Below are positions 61,518 through 64,000 of a stretch of DNA of 64,000 bases, piece after piece. Positions within the stretch are counted from its first letter, which is position 1. The number at the start of each line of letters is the position of its first letter. Below the pieces are notes generated by a model, which saw nothing but the letters and a program-made list of their open reading frames with translations, was not told the DNA's origin and did not search any database. A program made the position numbers and the translations under genes. This DNA comes from Ryuthela nishihirai (lineage: Eukaryota; Arthropoda; Arachnida; Araneae; Heptathelidae), in the NCBI GenBank assembly GCA_038380435.1, contig JAWZYU010000703.1, positions 19,199 to 83,198 of the forward strand, in the 5' to 3' direction.

Positions 61518-62225
61518 CCCGAGACCAGAGGAAAAAAAAAATCCCCCGGGACATGAGGCGGGAACACCCGACAGTTGCCCGAGAGCACGAAAAACTACCT
61601 CCCCCGGGTCATGAGGCGGGAACTCGTAACAGGTGCCCGAGACCAGAGGAAAAAAAAAATCCCCCGGGACATGAGGCGGGAACACCCGACAGTTGCCCGA
61701 GAGCACGAAAAACTACCTCCCCCGGGTCATGAGGCGGGAACTCGTAACAGGTGCCCGAGACCAGAGGAAAAAAAAAATCCCCCGGGACATGAGGCGGGAA
61801 CACCCGACAGTTGCCCGAGAGCACGAAAAACTACCTCCCCCGGGTCATGAGGCGGGAACTCGTAACAGGTGCCCGAGACCAGAGGAAAAAAAAAATCCCC
61901 CGGGACATGAGGCGGGAACACCCGACAGTTGCCCGAGAGCACGAAAAACTACCTCCCCCGGGTCATGAGGCGGGAACTCGTAACAGGTGCCCGAGACCAG
62001 AGGAAAAAAAAAATCCCCCGGGACATGAGGCGGGAACACCCGACAGTTGCCCGAGAGCACGAAAAACTACCTCCCCCGGGTCATGAGGCGGGAACTCGTA
62101 ACAGGTGCCCGAGACCAGAGGAAAAAAAAAATCCCCCGGGACATGAGGCGGGAACACCCGACAGTTGCCCGAGAGCACGAAAAACTACCTCCCCCGGGTC
62201 ACGAGGCGGGAACTCGTAACAGGTG
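61518..62225 (+). repeat. Very recent amplification: five identical units plus a sixth
   Basis: Units starting at 61,518, 61,636, 61,754, 61,872 and 61,990 read identically over all 118 positions, including A-run length. A sixth at 62,108 differs only near its end (tcacgagg for tcatgagg). They share four rare states: ccagagg, gggacatgagg, gagcacgaaaaac and gggtcatgagg. Nothing else in the window is this uniform. Confidence 0.95.
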
Positions 62226-63227
62226 CCCGAGACCACAGGAAAAAAAAACTCCCCCGGGACAGGAGGCGGGAACACCCGACAGTTGCCCGAGAGCACAAAA
62301 AACTACCTCCCCCGGGTCACGAGGCGGGAACTCGTAACAGGTGCCCGAGACCACAGGAAAAAAAAAATCCCCCGGGACAGGAGGCGGGAACACCCGACAG
62401 TTGCCCGAGAGCACAAAAAACTACCTCCCCCGGGTCACGAGGCGGGAACTCGTAACAGGTGCCCGAGACCACAGGAAAAAAAAATCCCCCGGGACAGGAG
62501 GCGAGAACACCCGACAGTTGCCCGAGAGCACAAAAAACTACCTCCCCCGGGTCACGAGGCGGGAACTCGTATCAGGTGCCCGAGACCACAGGAAAAAAAA
62601 ATCCCCCGGGACAGGAGGCGGGAACACCCGACAGTTGCCCGAGAGCACAAAAAACTACCTCCCCCGGGTCACGAGGCGGGAACTCGTAACAGGTGCCCGA
62701 GACCACAGGAAAAAAAAAAATCACCCGGGACAGGAGGCGGGAACACCCGACAGTTGCCCGAGAGCACAAAAAACTACCTCCCCCGGGTCACGAGGCGGGA
62801 ACTCGTAACAGGTGCCCGAGACCACAGGAAAAAAAAACTCCCCCGGGACAGGAGGCGGGAACACCCGACAGTTGCCCGAGAGCACAAAAAACTACCTCCC
62901 CCGGGTCACGAGGCGGGAACTCGTAACAGGTGCCCGAGACCACAGGAAAAAAAAAATCCCCCGGGACAGGAGGCGGGAACACCCGACAGTTGCCCGAGAG
63001 CACAAAAAACTACCTCCCCCGGGTCACGAGGCGGGAACTCGTAACAGGTGCCCGAGACCACAGGAAAAAAAAATCCCCCGGGACAGGAGGCGAGAACACC
63101 CGACAGTTGCCCGAGAGCACAAAAAACTACCTCCCCCAGGTCACGAGGCGGGAACTCGTAACAGGTGCCCGAGACCACAGGAAAAAATAACTCCCCCGGG
63201 ACAGGAGGCGGGAACACCCGACAGTTG

Positions 63228-63345
63228 CCCGAGAGCACGAAAAACTACCTCCCCCGGGTCATGAGGCGGGAACTCGTAACAGGTGCCCGAGACCAGAGGA
63301 AAAAAAAAATCCCCCGCGACAGGAGGCGGGAACACCCGACAGTTG
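63228..63345 (+). repeat. Isolated mosaic relative of the 61.5 kb amplified unit
   Basis: An A half with gagcacgaaaaac and gggtcatgagg is followed by a B half with ccagagg, as in the amplified run. That B half then has cccccgcgacagg, not gggacatgagg. It lies about 1.0 kb beyond the run, surrounded by ordinary units, so part of the amplified variant was transferred or left behind. Confidence 0.85.
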
Positions 63346-64000
63346 CCCGAGAGCACAAAAAACTACCTCCCCCGGGTCACGAGGCGGGAACTCGTAACAG
63401 GTGCCCGAGACCACAGGAAAAAAAAAATCCCCCGGGACAGGAGGCGGGAACACCCGACAGTTGCCCGAGAGCACAAAAAACTACCTCCCCCGGGTCACGA
63501 GGCGGGAACTCGTAACAGGTGCCCGAGACCACAGGAAAAAAAAACTCCCCCGGGACAGGAGGCGGGAACACCCGACAGTTGCCCGAGAGCACAAAAAACT
63601 ACCTCCCCCGGGTCACGAGGCGGGAACTCGTAACAGGTGCCCGAGACCACAGGAAAAAATAACTCCCCCGGGACAGGAGGCGGGAACACCCGACAGTTGC
63701 CCGAGAGCACAAAAAACTACCTCCCCCGGGTCACGAGGCGGGAACTCGTAACAGGTGCCCGAGACCACAGGAAAAAAAAAATCCCCCGGGACAGGAGGCG
63801 GGAACACCCGACAGTTGCCCGAGAGCACAAAAAACTACCTCCCCCGGGTCACGAGGCGGGAACTCGTATCAGGTGCCCGAGACCAAAGGAAAAAAAAAAT
63901 CCCCCGGGACAGGAGGCGGGAACACCCGACAGTTGCCCGAGAGCACAAAAAACTACCTCCCCCGGGTCACGAGGCGGGAACTCGTATCAGGTGCCCGAGA

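Larger units (their letters stand above)
1..64000. repeat. 118 bp GC-rich satellite array filling the whole window
   Basis: Diagnostic blocks recur every 118 bp from the first base to the last, with only single-base changes, A-tract length changes and half-unit slips. The window opens two bases inside an A half and closes seven bases into a B half, so neither array edge is present. About 540 units fit. The + strand is about 33% A, 31% C, 28% G and 8% T by consensus count. No unique sequence, transposon, microsatellite island or inverted segment interrupts it; every unit has the same orientation. Long arrays like this are known from eukaryotic heterochromatin. The family is not one I recognise, and position on a chromosome cannot be inferred from this window. 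Confidence 0.98.

Noticed and set aside
29541..63670. AATAAA-like poly(A) signals created by T changes in A-runs (29,545; 33,795; 47,231; 53,480) and aaataac at 63,186 and 63,658
   Set aside because: They are single-base changes in a homopolymer, some shared only because the block was copied, with no transcription unit to end.
1..64000. Regular repeats with short variable parts resembling a CRISPR array
   Set aside because: There are no unique spacers. Whole units repeat with scattered substitutions, and the A and B halves are homologous to each other.
1..64000. CENP-B box-like sequence around cacgaggcggga and caggaggcggga
   Set aside because: Only the right part (A, two bases, CGGG) fits. 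The essential TTCG part is absent in both halves (gggt or ggga there), so a CENP-B site is not supported.
1..64000. Intrinsic terminators from GC-rich inverted repeats near A/T runs
   Set aside because: The short stems (cgggaacacccg, cctc/gagg) recur in every unit and no gene is present; the organism is most likely eukaryotic.
1..64000. Ribosomal DNA spacer repeats or a protein-coding minisatellite
   Set aside because: No rRNA, promoter or unique spacer sequence occurs in 64 kb, longer than usual spacer arrays, and the unit is not a multiple of three. A spacer origin outside the window cannot be fully excluded.
1..64000. A hidden defence system, phage or mobile element
   Set aside because: I looked for any stretch departing from the 118 bp unit by more than a half-unit and found none, so there is no room for such a locus.

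Overview
The whole 64 kb window is one uninterrupted tandem satellite array. I found no gene, RNA gene, mobile element, CRISPR array or single-copy sequence on either strand, and both window edges lie inside the array. The basic unit is 118 bp, so about 540 units are present. Each unit is itself an old duplication: a 58 bp half (A) and a 60 bp half (B) that align at roughly three quarters identity and share the blocks cccgaga, tcccccggg, gaggcgggaac and acag. B carries a run of about 10 A's where A has about 6 A's followed by ctacc. The unit is about 59% GC and strongly strand-asymmetric (about 33% A against 8% T on the + strand). Arrays of this kind and length are typical of eukaryotic heterochromatin (centromeric, pericentromeric, subtelomeric, sex- or B-chromosome). 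I do not recognise the family and cannot name the organism or chromosome region. The long open frames across the window come from a stop-poor repeat read in a rotating frame (118 is not a multiple of 3). The consensus contains no ATG on either strand, so I call no CDS.

Layout. From 1 to about 26.6 kb the A-B alternation is broken 12 times by one extra half-unit, usually a B front joined to an A tail. This region also holds nested duplications: about 2.30 kb at 2.8-7.2 kb, 1,358 bp at 17.7-20.6 kb and 825 bp at 23.45-25.1 kb. From about 26.6 to 54.1 kb the A-B register is unbroken, although large blocks were copied: 27.3-30.5 kb reappears at 31.1-34.7 kb, and a five-unit cassette recurs through 28.5-36 kb. 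From 50 to 58 kb there is a higher-order pattern of roughly 15 to 22 units, with three half-unit slips of the opposite kind (A front, B tail) at 54.1, 55.8 and 57.2 kb. The last 6 kb holds a haplotype with a 9 bp deletion (two copies here, a third 24 kb away) and five identical 118 bp units plus a sixth at 61.5-62.2 kb, the clearest very recent amplification.

Taken together, the window looks like an array evolving by unequal exchange and gene conversion at several scales. The shared blocks inside the half-units are the exchange points, the 118 bp unit is the main step, and segments of 0.6 to 4 kb are occasionally copied. Boundaries of the larger blocks were found by following rare variants by eye and are accurate to about one unit. 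Counts and identity figures are hand estimates.
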